From contig NZ_WPZO01000001.1 of the NCBI RefSeq assembly GCF_013031355.1, positions 682,001 through 746,000 on the forward strand: a stretch of 64,000 nt of DNA, read 5' to 3'. The notes below the pieces were generated by a model. The model saw nothing but the letters and a program-made list of their open reading frames with translations, made no database searches and had not been told where the DNA came from. Both the position numbers and the translations under genes were made by a program. Shown piece after piece: positions 53,792 through 64,000 of the stretch (its first letter is position 1; the number at the start of each line of letters is the position of its first letter). Origin of the DNA: Ruegeria arenilitoris. GTDB lineage: Bacteria > Pseudomonadota > Alphaproteobacteria > Rhodobacterales > Rhodobacteraceae.

Positions 53792-55201
53792 TTACTCCGC
53801 CGGTTCCGGTTCGTCCAGTTGCGCTACCCGCGCACCGGATTTGTTCGAGGTCACCACTCCCAGCGACTTGAGCTTGCGGTGAAGCGCGCTGCGCTCCATC
53901 CCGACAAAGCTGGCAGTGCGGCTGATATTGCCACCAAAGCGGTTGATCTGGGTCAGCAGGTATTCCCGTTCGAACGCCTCGCGTGCCTCGCGCAGCGGCA
54001 GGGTCGCAAGGGCACCCGACAGCACAACGCGGCCCGAATCGTCGGTCTTTTCCTCTTCGGTCGGCAGTTCCTTGGCTTCGATCGGTCCGGCGCCGTCGCC
54101 CAGGATCAACACACGCTCGATCAGGTTCTTGAGCTGGCGCACGTTGCCCGGCCAAGTCATGGTCTGCAACAGCGCCACGGCCTCCTCTGAGATTTCGCGC
54201 AAGGCCAGACCCTGAGATTCGTTGCACATCTCAATGAAATGCTGCGCCAAAACCGGAATGTCCTCGCGCCGCTCCTCCAGCGACGGCACTGCGATCGGGA
54301 CCACGTTCAGGCGGTGGTACAGCTCTTCGCGGAAACGGTCGGCGGCAATTTCATGATCCAGATCGCGGTTAGTGGAGGAGATCACCCGTAGATCAACCCG
54401 CACCTTGTCCGAACCGCCGACGCGCTGGAATTGCTGATCGACCAGTACGCGCAGGATCTTGGATTGCGTGCCCAAGGGCATATCCGCAACCTCATCGAAA
54501 TAGACCACGCCGCCATGGGCCTCTTCCAGCAGGCCGGATTCGATACCGCGTTCCGAGGACTCACGTCCGAACAGCACTTCTTCAACGCGCTCAGGCTCAA
54601 TCCCGGCGCAGTTCACCGTCACGAAGGGCGCGTTGGCGCGGTTGGAATGGGCGTGGATATAGCGCGCGGCGATTTCCTTGCCTGACCCGGCCGGACCGCT
54701 CAGCATCACGCGGCCATTGGATTTGGTCACCTTGTCCAGTTGGCTCTGCATCGCGCGGAAGGCGGCAGATTTACCGATCATGTCGGAACTGGTGACTTCC
54801 TTGCGCTTGAGCGAGGCATTCTCACGGCGCAGGCGAGAGGTCTCCATCGCGCGGCGGATCACCACCATCAGCTGGTCGATGTTAAAGGGCTTTTCGATAA
54901 AGTCGTAAGCGCCCTGTTTGATAGCTGCCACCGCGATTTCGATATTGCCGTGGCCGGAAATGATCACCACCGGCACGTCCGGGTTATCGCGTTTCACTGC
55001 CTTGAGGATATCAATCCCGTCCATCCGGCTGTCCTTCAGCCAGATATCCAGAATCAACAGCCCCGGCGGTTCGGAATTGATCTCGGCCATGCACTCGTCC
55101 GAGTTGCCGGCCAACCGGGTTGAATAGCCTTCGTCCTCCAGAATGTCGGACACCAGTTCGCGAATATCGCGTTCGTCATCTACGATCAGAATGTCGCTCA
55201 T
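53792..55201 (-). CDS. ntrX: Response regulator NtrX
   Basis: 469 residues. A receiver domain with phosphoacceptor D52 (LILDIW), an AAA+ domain with a Walker A (SGPAGSGKE), and a Fis-type C-terminal helix-turn-helix (SRTASFVGMERSALHRKLKSLG). The loop that should read GAFTGA is replaced by RESSERGIESG, so it is unlikely to activate sigma54 promoters in the classical way. It pairs with NtrY, whose stop overlaps its start by 4 bp. Confidence 0.93.
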   Translation of the reverse strand: MSDILIVDDERDIRELVSDILEDEGYSTRLAGNSDECMAEINSEPPGLLILDIWLKDSRMDGIDILKAVKRDNPDVPVVIISGHGNIEIAVAAIKQGAYDFIEKPFNIDQLMVVIRRAMETSRLRRENASLKRKEVTSSDMIGKSAAFRAMQSQLDKVTKSNGRVMLSGPAGSGKEIAARYIHAHSNRANAPFVTVNCAGIEPERVEEVLFGRESSERGIESGLLEEAHGGVVYFDEVADMPLGTQSKILRVLVDQQFQRVGGSDKVRVDLRVISSTNRDLDHEIAADRFREELYHRLNVVPIAVPSLEERREDIPVLAQHFIEMCNESQGLALREISEEAVALLQTMTWPGNVRQLKNLIERVLILGDGAGPIEAKELPTEEEKTDDSGRVVLSGALATLPLREAREAFEREYLLTQINRFGGNISRTASFVGMERSALHRKLKSLGVVTSNKSGARVAQLDEPEPAE

Positions 55202-57486
55202 CTTTGGCCTGCTTTCAGTTTGTTTGTATGAATTGCCTGCTTATGTGGCGCTGCGGTCGGAGAGAAATTGCCTCCCGGTAAACGGATTACGGCCATCGCA
55301 CCGAAATGGTCCTGTCCGTCAAAGACGGGCGCGTCTTCAAGTGTGAGCGCTCCGCCATGTTCTTCGATGATCTTCTTGACGATGGGCAGGCCCAGACCTG
55401 TGCCCTCGTCCCGTGTGGTGACGTACGGCTCGAACAGGCGTGCCCGGTCTTCGGGCAGGCCGATGCCGTTATCCGCAATGGTAATGACCGTCCCCGCATC
55501 GTCGCTGGTCACGTCCACTTTGATCTGTGGCTTCAGATTGTCTGGTGGGCCTTTTTTCTTCAAGGTTTCAATGGCCTCACCTGCGTTCTTGATAAGATTG
55601 GTCAGCGCCTGATTCAGCATCGTCGCGTCCAGATCCGCCAGGACCGGATGATCCGGCAGAGAGGCATCGATCTGAACATCCGGCTGTCCGGCCTGCTGCA
55701 ACAGCACGGCCTCGCGCACCAGTCCGACCACGTCTTCCTCACGCCGATCCGGCTCTGGCATCCGCGCGAATTTCGAAAACTCATCCACGATCCGCCGCAG
55801 GTCATTGGTCTGCCGCACGATCACGTCGGTCATGGATTCGAGGCTGTCGCAATCCTCTTCATTCAGCTTGCGTGAGAATTTGCGTTTGATCCGCTCGGCG
55901 CTCAATTGGATGGGGGTCAGCGGGTTCTTGATCTCATGCGCAATACGCCGCGCCACGTCGCCCCACGCGGCCATCCGCTGCGCGCTGACCAGATCGGTCA
56001 CGTCGTCAAAGGCAACCACATACCCTTCCAGCCCGCCATCTTCGCCGCGCCGCGTGGCCATGCGCACCAGCAGGTTTTCCAGCTGCCCCTTGCGGGTGAC
56101 CTTGATCTCACCCTGCACCGCCTCCTGCCCGCTTTCCTTGAGGCTTTCGAACAGAGGCAGGAACTCGGGCACCGCGATACCGATCGACAACTTCTCGTCC
56201 ACATGCGCCCAGTCCAGCAGACGCTCGGCCGAGCGGTTCACAAACGTCACACAGCCATCCGGGTCAACACCAACCACGCCCGAGGTCACCGAGCTGAGGA
56301 CCGAATCGAACAGTCTCCGACGGCGCTCGATCTGGCGGGTGTTTTCCAGCAGAGTATCGCGTTGTCCTTTAAGTTGCCGCGTCATCTGGTTGAAATACCG
56401 GCCCAACATGGCAATCTCGTCATCATTGGCCTCTTCGATCACCTGCACGCTCAGGTCGCCTGCACCGACGCGCTGTGCCGCGGTGGTCAGCCGCCCAACA
56501 GGGCGCGACAGGCGCTCGGCGAACCACATACCCAACGACACCGCCGCCAGAATGAGGATCACCGCAAAACCCAGATACAATAGACCGAATTCGAAAAGCA
56601 CCCGACCCCGCTCGCTTTCCAGCTGCTGATAGAATTGCGCCGTTTCCTTGGTGTCATCCAGCAGTGTCAGCAACTGCCCATCCACCTCGCGGCTGACATA
56701 GAGATACCGGTCCAGATAGGCCTGCAGCGGGACCAACGCGCGGAACTCGTTGTTTTGCCAGTCAGCTATGATCACAAACCCGTTGTCAGTGGCTTCGACC
56801 ATCTGCTCAGGTGTGGGCGTTTCGTAATCAAATAGGTAGGACCGATCTCCGCGCGACCGGATTTCTCCGCTGCCATCAATCACATAGGCTTCACGCAGGC
56901 CGCGCTGGATTTGCGCTTGTCCCTGCGCCAGAACCTCGCGCAGTTCTGCGTCCGAGATGTAAAAGTCCCGCGCACGGGCAGTATCGAGGAACCGCGCCAA
57001 CACAACGGCGTCCTGGGTCAGACCCTGACGGTGTTCCAGCTCGTAAGCCTCGGCCGCAGTCAGGGATGAGCCCACAACTTGACGCACACGATCCGAAAAC
57101 CACCCTTCAAGGCCGATATTCACCGTCAGGCCCGCAAAGATCGCAACGGTCACGGTTGGCACCAGCGCCAACAGCGTAAATGCGCCGATCAGACGAAGGT
57201 GCAAACGGGAACCCGCCGATTTCGCCCGGCGGGCGGCGATCAGACTGCCGACCTGCCCCAGAACCAGAGCGGCGACAACCAACACATAAACCAGGTCTGC
57301 AAGAAGGATCAGGCGCAGCGTGGGGGCCGTCGCCCCCAGATCAAACGGACCAATGACAAGATAAGTGGAAAGCGCCAAGGCAGGGCCTAGAAGAACCAGC
57401 CCCAAAGTGCCGAAATTGCGCAGTTTTCGGGATTTCCGCCACCGATTGATCGCTGGAATCGGCCCGCTCTGTGCCCGGGTTGCCAC
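55198..57486 (-). CDS. ntrY: Sensor histidine kinase NtrY
   Basis: 762 residues from a GTG start (GAGG about 7 nt upstream). Several N-terminal membrane segments (28-110), a second span near 308-330, a HAMP domain, a PAS domain (about 395-500), an H-box ([20 protein letters not shown]) and a HATPase end (DNGIGLPEDRARLFEP, GTGLGLPIVKK). It senses the envelope or nitrogen/redox state and phosphorylates NtrX. Confidence 0.94.
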   Translation of the reverse strand: MATRAQSGPIPAINRWRKSRKLRNFGTLGLVLLGPALALSTYLVIGPFDLGATAPTLRLILLADLVYVLVVAALVLGQVGSLIAARRAKSAGSRLHLRLIGAFTLLALVPTVTVAIFAGLTVNIGLEGWFSDRVRQVVGSSLTAAEAYELEHRQGLTQDAVVLARFLDTARARDFYISDAELREVLAQGQAQIQRGLREAYVIDGSGEIRSRGDRSYLFDYETPTPEQMVEATDNGFVIIADWQNNEFRALVPLQAYLDRYLYVSREVDGQLLTLLDDTKETAQFYQQLESERGRVLFEFGLLYLGFAVILILAAVSLGMWFAERLSRPVGRLTTAAQRVGAGDLSVQVIEEANDDEIAMLGRYFNQMTRQLKGQRDTLLENTRQIERRRRLFDSVLSSVTSGVVGVDPDGCVTFVNRSAERLLDWAHVDEKLSIGIAVPEFLPLFESLKESGQEAVQGEIKVTRKGQLENLLVRMATRRGEDGGLEGYVVAFDDVTDLVSAQRMAAWGDVARRIAHEIKNPLTPIQLSAERIKRKFSRKLNEEDCDSLESMTDVIVRQTNDLRRIVDEFSKFARMPEPDRREEDVVGLVREAVLLQQAGQPDVQIDASLPDHPVLADLDATMLNQALTNLIKNAGEAIETLKKKGPPDNLKPQIKVDVTSDDAGTVITIADNGIGLPEDRARLFEPYVTTRDEGTGLGLPIVKKIIEEHGGALTLEDAPVFDGQDHFGAMAVIRLPGGNFSPTAAPHKQAIHTNKLKAGQR

Positions 57487-57585
57487 CGTCTGCCCTCATC
57501 CTGATGTGTCGCTTGTGCGACGTACCGCCATATGTCGTGGTCCTTGCCGGATGCGAACCCGGATGCCACAATTTGTGTGGCGATA

Positions 57586-58953
57586 TTACATCAGTTTGCG
57601 TCGGCGTGTCACCTGAATATCGAGATCTGTAATTTTTTTCCGCAGCGTATTTCGGTTGATCCCCAGCAGATCCGCACATTTCGCCTGATTTCCGCCGGTT
57701 GCGTCCAGCGCCAACTCGATCAAAGGCGCCTCGACCTCGCGCAGAATGCGTTGATACAGGCCCGGAGGCGGCAACAAATTGCCGTGCAGGTCAAAATACC
57801 GACGCAGATGGCGCGCCACTGAGGCCGACAATTTCTCGCGCTCACCGTCGCCCAGAACCGGTTCGGCCTCGGGCTGGCTTCCCAGCACCATTTCAACCTC
57901 GGCCTTCGAGATTTCATCGGCGCGACTGGTCAGGCTCAGACGGCGGATGGCGTTCTCCAACTGCCGCACGTTGCCCGGCCAGGAATAGCGCCGCACCAGT
58001 TCTACCGCATCGGGGCTAAGCCAGCGTTTGGTGCCGTGCTCGCGCTCTTCCCGTGCCAGAAAGTGATCAGCCAGCAGCGTAATATCATCCACCCGTTCCC
58101 GCAGGGCCGGCACATGCACCGTTGCGCCACACAGACGATAGTAGAGGTCCTGACGCACCTGCCCGCTCTCCATCGCTTCGGTCAGGTCCGATTGGCTGGT
58201 GGCCATGAAACGCGGCACGTGGTCGCCGGGCGTGTCCATCATGCGCACGATGCGGGCCTGCAACTCGTCCTCGATATCTGCGATCTCATCAATCAGCAGC
58301 GTGCCACCGCGTACCCGCGCCATCACCCGCGCCGGACCTTCCAGATCCCGCAGGTCAGCTGCAGTCGCCGTCACAAACGGCAAAGTGCGACGGTCCGAGA
58401 AGTCGTGAATAGCGCGCGCTATCAAAGACTTACCCGTGCCACTTTCACCGGAAATCATCACCGAAAGATCGGTATTCATCACCCGAGCAACCAGCCGGTA
58501 AAGAGCTTGCATCACCGGGGTTCGCCCGACCAGAGGCAGCTCCTCTGGGCGATCGTCGCTGGTTTCGATCACTTCGGCAGGCGCGCGCTGTTTCTGCTCC
58601 AGCGCCCGCGCGGTGCGTTTCATCAAATCCGGCAGATCGAAGGGTTTAGGCAGATAATCATAGGCATCCGCCTCAGCCGCCTGAATCGCTGTCATGATCG
58701 TGTTCTGGGCCGAGATCACGATGACTGGCAAACCGGGGCGATCCTGCGCAATCTTCGGTAGCATCTCCAACCCGTTGCCATCCGGCATGACCACGTCCGA
58801 GATCACCACGTCGCCCTTGCCTTCACCAACCCAGCGCATCAGCGTGGTCAGCGAGGATGTGGCGTGAACCTTGCACCCCGCCCGCGTCAGGGCCTGAGTC
58901 AGAACGGTGCGGATCGTGCGGTCGTCATCTGCGACCAGTACTGTGCCATCCAT
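57586..58953 (-). CDS. ntrC: Nitrogen regulator NtrC lacking the sigma54-contact loop
   Basis: 455 residues. Receiver with D53 ([12 protein letters not shown]). The AAA+ domain has Walker [10 protein letters not shown] and Walker B LLIDEI, but the roughly 20 residues that hold GAFTGA are deleted: [18 protein letters not shown] runs straight to [12 protein letters not shown] Fis helix-turn-helix ([20 protein letters not shown]) closes it. It matches the Rhodobacter NtrC that activates sigma70 polymerase. AAGGAGAG precedes the ATG at 58953. Confidence 0.94.
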   Translation of the reverse strand: MDGTVLVADDDRTIRTVLTQALTRAGCKVHATSSLTTLMRWVGEGKGDVVISDVVMPDGNGLEMLPKIAQDRPGLPVIVISAQNTIMTAIQAAEADAYDYLPKPFDLPDLMKRTARALEQKQRAPAEVIETSDDRPEELPLVGRTPVMQALYRLVARVMNTDLSVMISGESGTGKSLIARAIHDFSDRRTLPFVTATAADLRDLEGPARVMARVRGGTLLIDEIADIEDELQARIVRMMDTPGDHVPRFMATSQSDLTEAMESGQVRQDLYYRLCGATVHVPALRERVDDITLLADHFLAREEREHGTKRWLSPDAVELVRRYSWPGNVRQLENAIRRLSLTSRADEISKAEVEMVLGSQPEAEPVLGDGEREKLSASVARHLRRYFDLHGNLLPPPGLYQRILREVEAPLIELALDATGGNQAKCADLLGINRNTLRKKITDLDIQVTRRRKLM

Positions 58954-58990
58954 CGGGTGCTCTCCTTGTATCTCTGCTCTTGTCGGCTGT

Positions 58991-60054
58991 TTATGTTTCG
59001 TCTTTCGGCGCCCGCCTCAGCGAGATGCGGAACACCGTGCGGCCCGGCACCGAGTCGGCCGAAATCCAGCCGTCATGGTCCGAGATGATTTTGCTGACCA
59101 GCGCCAGCCCAAGGCCGGTGCCGTTTTCCTTACCTGAAACGAACGGGTCGAAAACATCGCTGCGGATTTTCTCGGGCAGTCCCGGACCATCGTCGATGAT
59201 CTCAATCTGCAGCGGCAGCGAATGGCCGGAACCATCACTGCGGCGCAGGCGGAAGGAATGTTCGAAATAGGTCCGCAGACGAATGGTTCCGCCTTTGGGA
59301 TCAGCGGCTTCCGAAGCGTTCTTAAGCAGGTTCAGCACCACCTGCAGAAACTGGTCCGGATCACCATAAGCCAGCGGCAGCGAGGGGTCGTAATCCTCGA
59401 TGATTGTCATATGCGCGCCAAAGCCCAGCATTGCCGAACGGCGCGCACGGTCCAAAACGTCGTGAATGTTGACCGGCTTGAAATCGGGCTGCGATAGGTT
59501 GCCGAACTGCTCAACCTGCTCCAACAGCTTCACGATACGGCGGCTTTCAGCAACGATAAGATCTGTCAATTCAAGGTCTTGCTGAGGAATATTCATGCTC
59601 AGCAATTGCGCCGCCCCGGTGATCCCGGCTAGAGGGTTCTTGATCTCATGCGCCAGCATCTCGGCCATTCCGATGGCCGATTGCGCGGCGGATTTCACCG
59701 TATTGCCCCGCGTCATACGCCCCGCCAGTTCGCGCGGCGAGATGATCATGATCATCGAACCCGGATGCCCAACCAGCGGTGCGATCTGCAGCGCACATTG
59801 CAGCGGTGCGCGGTTACCTGACCCGGCGTCCACATCGTTGACGAACAGCGGCGTTCCCTGAGCCCGTGCGCGCAGGAAAGCCTCTTCCAACGGCGCGTCC
59901 ACGGCGATCTGATCCCAGACCGGATGCCCGATCACCGATTTGCGCGAGGCGTTCAGAAACCCCTCTCCGGCCGAGTTTACATCGGCAATACGATCATCAA
60001 CGTCTATGATGAAGGCCGGAACCGGCAGTGAGGTCCAGATGCTTTGATCCGAGG

Positions 60055-60058
<4 letters not shown>
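58991..60058 (-). CDS. ntrB: Nitrogen sensor kinase NtrB
   Basis: 355 residues, no membrane segment: an N-terminal PAS domain ([22 protein letters not shown]), an H-box ([21 protein letters not shown]) and a HATPase end ([34 protein letters not shown]). It sets NtrC phosphorylation in response to PII. Its ATG overlaps the dusB stop. Confidence 0.95.
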
Positions 60059-61110
<1,052 letters not shown>

Positions 61111-61223
61111 CAAGCCCGCAAAATCATCACATGCCTAATTTTTAGGCAGGTTAACGCGGGTGATTGCCTCTGCATTCACCGCACCCTAAACATTGCCCTC
61201 AAATCACCGGAGAAAATGCCCCC

Positions 61224-62354
61224 ATGACCACCGCTGCCATCATCGTCGCCGCAGGACGCGGGCTGCGCGCCGGAGGGGGGATTCCCAAACAATGGCGCCC
61301 ACTTGCCGGACGGCGCGTTGCAGACTGGACCATTGATCGGTTTCGCGGCCAAGTGAACCATATCGTACTGGTCCTGTCCGAGGATGACGTCCCGGCGTGG
61401 GCGGAATTCGAAAACACCGACCTGATTCTAACCCGTGGCGGCAGCGATCGCGCGGGCTCGGTCCGCAATGGCCTTGCTTCTTTGGCGGATTTTGCGGTTG
61501 ATCTTGTCCTTATACATGACGTCGCCCGACCCTGTGTTGGGCTGGACACCATTCAAAACGTACTGGACGCGCTGAAAGCGCAACCAGCAGCTGCACCCGG
61601 ATTGGCGGTGACCGATGCGCTGTGGACCGGGGACGGAGCCATCGTGACTGGAACGCAGGACCGCTCGGGCCTGTTTGCCGCGCAGACGCCGCAGGGTTTT
61701 CACTATAACGCTATCGTCGCGGCCCATGCAGCCCATCCCGGAGGGGCTGCCGATGACGTCGAAGTCGCACGCGCAGCGGGGCTGGACGTGGCCATCGTGC
61801 CGGGCGATGCAGACAATATCAAAATCACACGACCCGAGGATTTTGCCCGGGCGGAACGCATATTGGGAACGGATATGGATGTAAGGCTGGGCAACGGGTA
61901 CGACGTGCATCGGTTTGGCGACGGGGATCACGTGATCCTTTGCGGCGTGAAGGTGCCGCATGATCGTGGCCTGCAAGGTCATTCGGATGCCGACGTGGGG
62001 ATGCACGCGGTGACCGACGCGATCTATGGCGCATTGGCACAGGGCGACATCGGTCAGCACTTCCCGCCTTCGGACCCGCAATGGAAGGGCGCCGCCAGCA
62101 CGATCTTCCTGCGTCACGCGGTCGAACTGGCCGAGAAGATGGGATACGCCATCTCGAATGTCGACTGCACATTGGTCTGCGAATACCCGAAGATCGGGCC
62201 TCACGCGCCTGCCATGCGAGAGGAAATGGCCCGGATCATGGAGCTGCGCGCCGATCAGGTCTCGGTCAAGGCGACCACATCAGAACGGCTGGGGTTTACC
62301 GGGCGTAGTGAGGGGATCGCCTCGCTTGCCACTGCCTGTCTGTTGAAATCATGA
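61224..62354 (+). CDS. ispDF: Bifunctional IspD-IspF enzyme of the MEP isoprenoid pathway
   Basis: 376 residues. The N-terminal half is the IspD cytidylyltransferase ([31 protein letters not shown]). From about residue 219 the IspF cyclase begins ([21 protein letters not shown], with D-V-H metal ligands; [24 protein letters not shown]). The fusion is standard in alphaproteobacteria. It skips the IspE step, which acts between the two. The ATG at 61224 is chosen since the frame upstream is not conserved. Confidence 0.96.
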   Translation: MTTAAIIVAAGRGLRAGGGIPKQWRPLAGRRVADWTIDRFRGQVNHIVLVLSEDDVPAWAEFENTDLILTRGGSDRAGSVRNGLASLADFAVDLVLIHDVARPCVGLDTIQNVLDALKAQPAAAPGLAVTDALWTGDGAIVTGTQDRSGLFAAQTPQGFHYNAIVAAHAAHPGGAADDVEVARAAGLDVAIVPGDADNIKITRPEDFARAERILGTDMDVRLGNGYDVHRFGDGDHVILCGVKVPHDRGLQGHSDADVGMHAVTDAIYGALAQGDIGQHFPPSDPQWKGAASTIFLRHAVELAEKMGYAISNVDCTLVCEYPKIGPHAPAMREEMARIMELRADQVSVKATTSERLGFTGRSEGIASLATACLLKS

Positions 62355-62848
62355 ATGCCGCGCGCCTGATCGGAACCGTGTGTGGCGTCGGTTACCTGCG
62401 CCCGGCGCCGGGGACGTGGGGATCGCTGGCCGCGCTGCCCTTGGCATGGGTCTTGCATACTATTGGTGGCTTCCCGCTGCTGGTGATCGCAACACTTGCC
62501 GTGTTCTTTGGCGGCCTCTGGGCCACTCGTGTAATGACCGAAGGACAGGACGATCACGACCCGTCCGAGATCGTCATTGACGAGGTCGCCGGACAATTCA
62601 CCGCCTTGTGGGCGATTTCCTATCCGGCCTGGGCGTATGGGATCGATATCACGGCACTCTGGCCCGGCTGGATCGCCGGGTTCCTGCTTTTCCGCCTGTT
62701 CGATATCACCAAACCCGGCCCTGTTGGCTGGGCTGATCGGCGCAATGACGCGATGGGCGTGATGCTGGACGACGTGATCGCGGGCATGTTCGCCGGAACC
62801 GGCGTGCTGATCCTTGCCGGCATCTCACACGGAGTTCTGGGGCTATGA
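62351..62848 (+). CDS. pgpA: Phosphatidylglycerophosphatase A
   Basis: 165 residues. [22 protein letters not shown] at the N-terminus and [15 protein letters not shown] in the middle are the PgpA signatures; several membrane segments follow. It dephosphorylates PGP to phosphatidylglycerol. It overlaps both ispDF and pncC by 4 bp. Confidence 0.93.
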   Translation: MNAARLIGTVCGVGYLRPAPGTWGSLAALPLAWVLHTIGGFPLLVIATLAVFFGGLWATRVMTEGQDDHDPSEIVIDEVAGQFTALWAISYPAWAYGIDITALWPGWIAGFLLFRLFDITKPGPVGWADRRNDAMGVMLDDVIAGMFAGTGVLILAGISHGVLGL

Positions 62849-63327
62849 CCGTTGCCGTGCTTCTCGACCGCGCCAAGGCGCAAGGCGTTATGATTGCCAC
62901 CGCCGAAAGCTGCACCGGCGGTATGGTCGCTGCGGCGCTGACCGATATCCCCGGCAGTTCCGCCGTGGTCGAGCGCGGCTTTGTCACCTACACCAACACC
63001 GCCAAGCAGCAGATGTTGGGTGTGCGGGCCGAGACACTGGCCGCACATGGCGCGGTTTCAGAACAGGTCGCGGGCGAAATGGCTGAAGGGGCGCTGAGGA
63101 ATTCCGACGCGCAGCTCACCGTTTCGGTCACCGGTATCGCGGGCCCCGGCGGGTCCGAATTCAAGCCCGAGGGCCGGGTCTGTTTTGGGCTGGCCGCAGA
63201 AGGCGCACCGACCCGCACCGAAACGGTCGATTTTGGCGCGCTTGGCCGCGACAACGTCCGCCATGCGGCGCGGGATCACGCGCTGGATCTGCTGTCACAG
63301 GGACTTTTTACTATCGCCCAAAAATAA
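62845..63327 (+). CDS. pncC: Nicotinamide-nucleotide amidohydrolase, CinA C-terminal domain type
   Basis: 160 residues, the C-terminal CinA domain alone. IATAESCTGGMVAAALTDIPGSS, followed by VSVTGIAGPGG, mark the active site serine region. It deamidates NMN in pyridine nucleotide recycling. Last gene of ispDF-pgpA-pncC. Confidence 0.92.
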   Translation: MTVAVLLDRAKAQGVMIATAESCTGGMVAAALTDIPGSSAVVERGFVTYTNTAKQQMLGVRAETLAAHGAVSEQVAGEMAEGALRNSDAQLTVSVTGIAGPGGSEFKPEGRVCFGLAAEGAPTRTETVDFGALGRDNVRHAARDHALDLLSQGLFTIAQK

Positions 63328-63472
63328 GGCTGTCCGCGCCATTCGGCGCACATTTAATCACCAGTTAACAAAAAGCCCCCAAAGTAGGCGCAAAAATTGG
63401 CGTCTGCCTCTTTTTTCCCCGCCCCCTCTCCGCTTCAAGGCGCGCCACGCAAGCTGAAGAGGAGACCGGCCG

Positions 63473-64000
63473 ATGAATGGAGCCGATACTGCCTGGATCA
63501 TAGTGGCAACCGCCCTGGTCCTGTTCATGACATTGCCGGGTCTGGCCCTGTTTTACGGAGGCCTCGTGCGCGCCCGCAACGTGCTGAGTGTCTTCATGCA
63601 CTGTTTCAGCATCGCCTGTCTGATGAGCATCCTGTGGCTGGTTGCAGGCTATTCTATCGCGTTCGGCGACGGTGGATCGGGTCTATGGGGTGGTCTGGGC
63701 AAGGCCTTCCTGAACGGTGTGGATGCCGACAGCCTGTCGGGCACCCTGCCCGAGGTTCTGTTCTTTGCCTTCCAGATGACCTTTGCCATCATCACCCCTG
63801 CCCTGATCGTCGGTGCTTATGTGGAACGCGTGGGCTTTGGATTTGTGCTCACCTTCTCGGCCCTGTGGATGCTGCTGTGCTATGCGCCGGTCGTTCACTG
63901 GATCTGGGGCGGCGGTATCCTGACCGACGGTGGTATACTGGGTGAGGTCGGCGTCCGTGATTTCGCAGGTGGCATCGTAGTGCACGAAACCGCCGGTCTG
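63473..64000 (+). CDS. amtB: Ammonium transporter, truncated by the window edge
   Basis: The first 176 residues. MNGADTAWIIVATALVLFMTLPGLALFYGG opens helix 1 in pieces LVLFMTLPGLALFYGGL, then ITPALIVGAYVERV and the HWIWGGG and DFAGGIVVHETAG segments that hold a pore histidine. GAGGAGA precedes the ATG. No glnK lies between pncC and amtB; it may follow amtB or be elsewhere. It is near the ntr block, in keeping with nitrogen control. Confidence 0.95.
   Translation, partial: MNGADTAWIIVATALVLFMTLPGLALFYGGLVRARNVLSVFMHCFSIACLMSILWLVAGYSIAFGDGGSGLWGGLGKAFLNGVDADSLSGTLPEVLFFAFQMTFAIITPALIVGAYVERVGFGFVLTFSALWMLLCYAPVVHWIWGGGILTDGGILGEVGVRDFAGGIVVHETAGL

Noticed and set aside
63384..63418. A terminator after pncC.
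   Set aside because: A T-rich run follows weak AGGC/GCCT arms, but only 4-5 bp pair, which is too little to list as a feature.
63328..63472. A possible sigma54 promoter or NtrC site upstream of amtB (GCGCC-ATTC-GGCGC near 63338).
   Set aside because: No GG-N10-GC pair of the -24/-12 type was found. The palindrome departs from the TGCACC-N5-GGTGCA consensus and could equally be part of the pncC 3' structure.

Overview
The window is a GC-rich chromosomal segment from an alphaproteobacterium of the Roseobacter group (Rhodobacterales, Ruegeria/Silicibacter-like). This rests on gene content and order: dusB-ntrB-ntrC-ntrY-ntrX-trkA-trkH-hfq-hflX, a fused ispDF, a usg gene, a magnesium-type HemB, and NtrC and NtrX proteins without the sigma54-contacting GAFTGA loop. 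No plasmid, prophage, CRISPR or IS signature was seen. Most of the window is ordinary core genome, densely packed, with many 1-4 bp stop/start overlaps.

Layout. 1-6834: the tail of an AraC-type regulator, then a tightly coupled six-gene catabolic operon: a quaternary-amine Rieske oxygenase, choline-sulfatase (betC), an SDR, a betaine-aldehyde-type dehydrogenase, a second SDR and a carnitine-dehydrogenase-like enzyme. This is the most metabolically interesting unit. 6846-9124: an EnvZ-like kinase without an adjacent regulator, and a metallo-beta-lactamase-fold hydrolase. 9164-10515: two identical tRNA-Asn genes with matching promoters flank about 1.2 kb of AT-richer DNA holding one methyltransferase-like gene and a broken reading frame. 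10535-16068: a DmdB-like acyl-CoA ligase and the zwf-pgl-pgi operon. 16232-25079: a radical SAM protein, a SYLF-domain protein, usg, gyrA, a small exported protein, an M32 carboxypeptidase, ctaA and trmJ. 25234-30258: a degenerate ThiE-like protein, psuK-psuG, a DUF502 membrane protein, a patatin and bdhA.

30259-45507: a strong candidate small RNA gene on the minus strand (promoter, short hairpin and terminator all visible), an orphan YejA-like binding protein, a 540-bp intergenic stretch with a terminator that has no obvious gene, a CsbD-like protein, an XRE-cupin regulator divergent from an acyl-CoA ligase/FrnE pair, an MFS exporter, a TPR/SH3 pair, mfd, hemB and a second SYLF protein. 45681-64000: a penicillin-acylase-family enzyme, a SnoaL-like protein, hflX-hfq, trkHA, ntrXY, ntrCB-dusB, then ispDF-pgpA-pncC and the start of amtB, truncated by the window edge.

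Functional links. The nitrogen block (NtrBC, NtrYX, AmtB) and Hfq sit together. The sugar block zwf-pgl-pgi feeds the Entner-Doudoroff/pentose phosphate routes. bdhA with the patatin suggests polyhydroxybutyrate or 3-hydroxybutyrate turnover. The left-hand operon most likely releases a quaternary amine from its sulfate ester and oxidises it; the exact substrate is not determinable from sequence alone.
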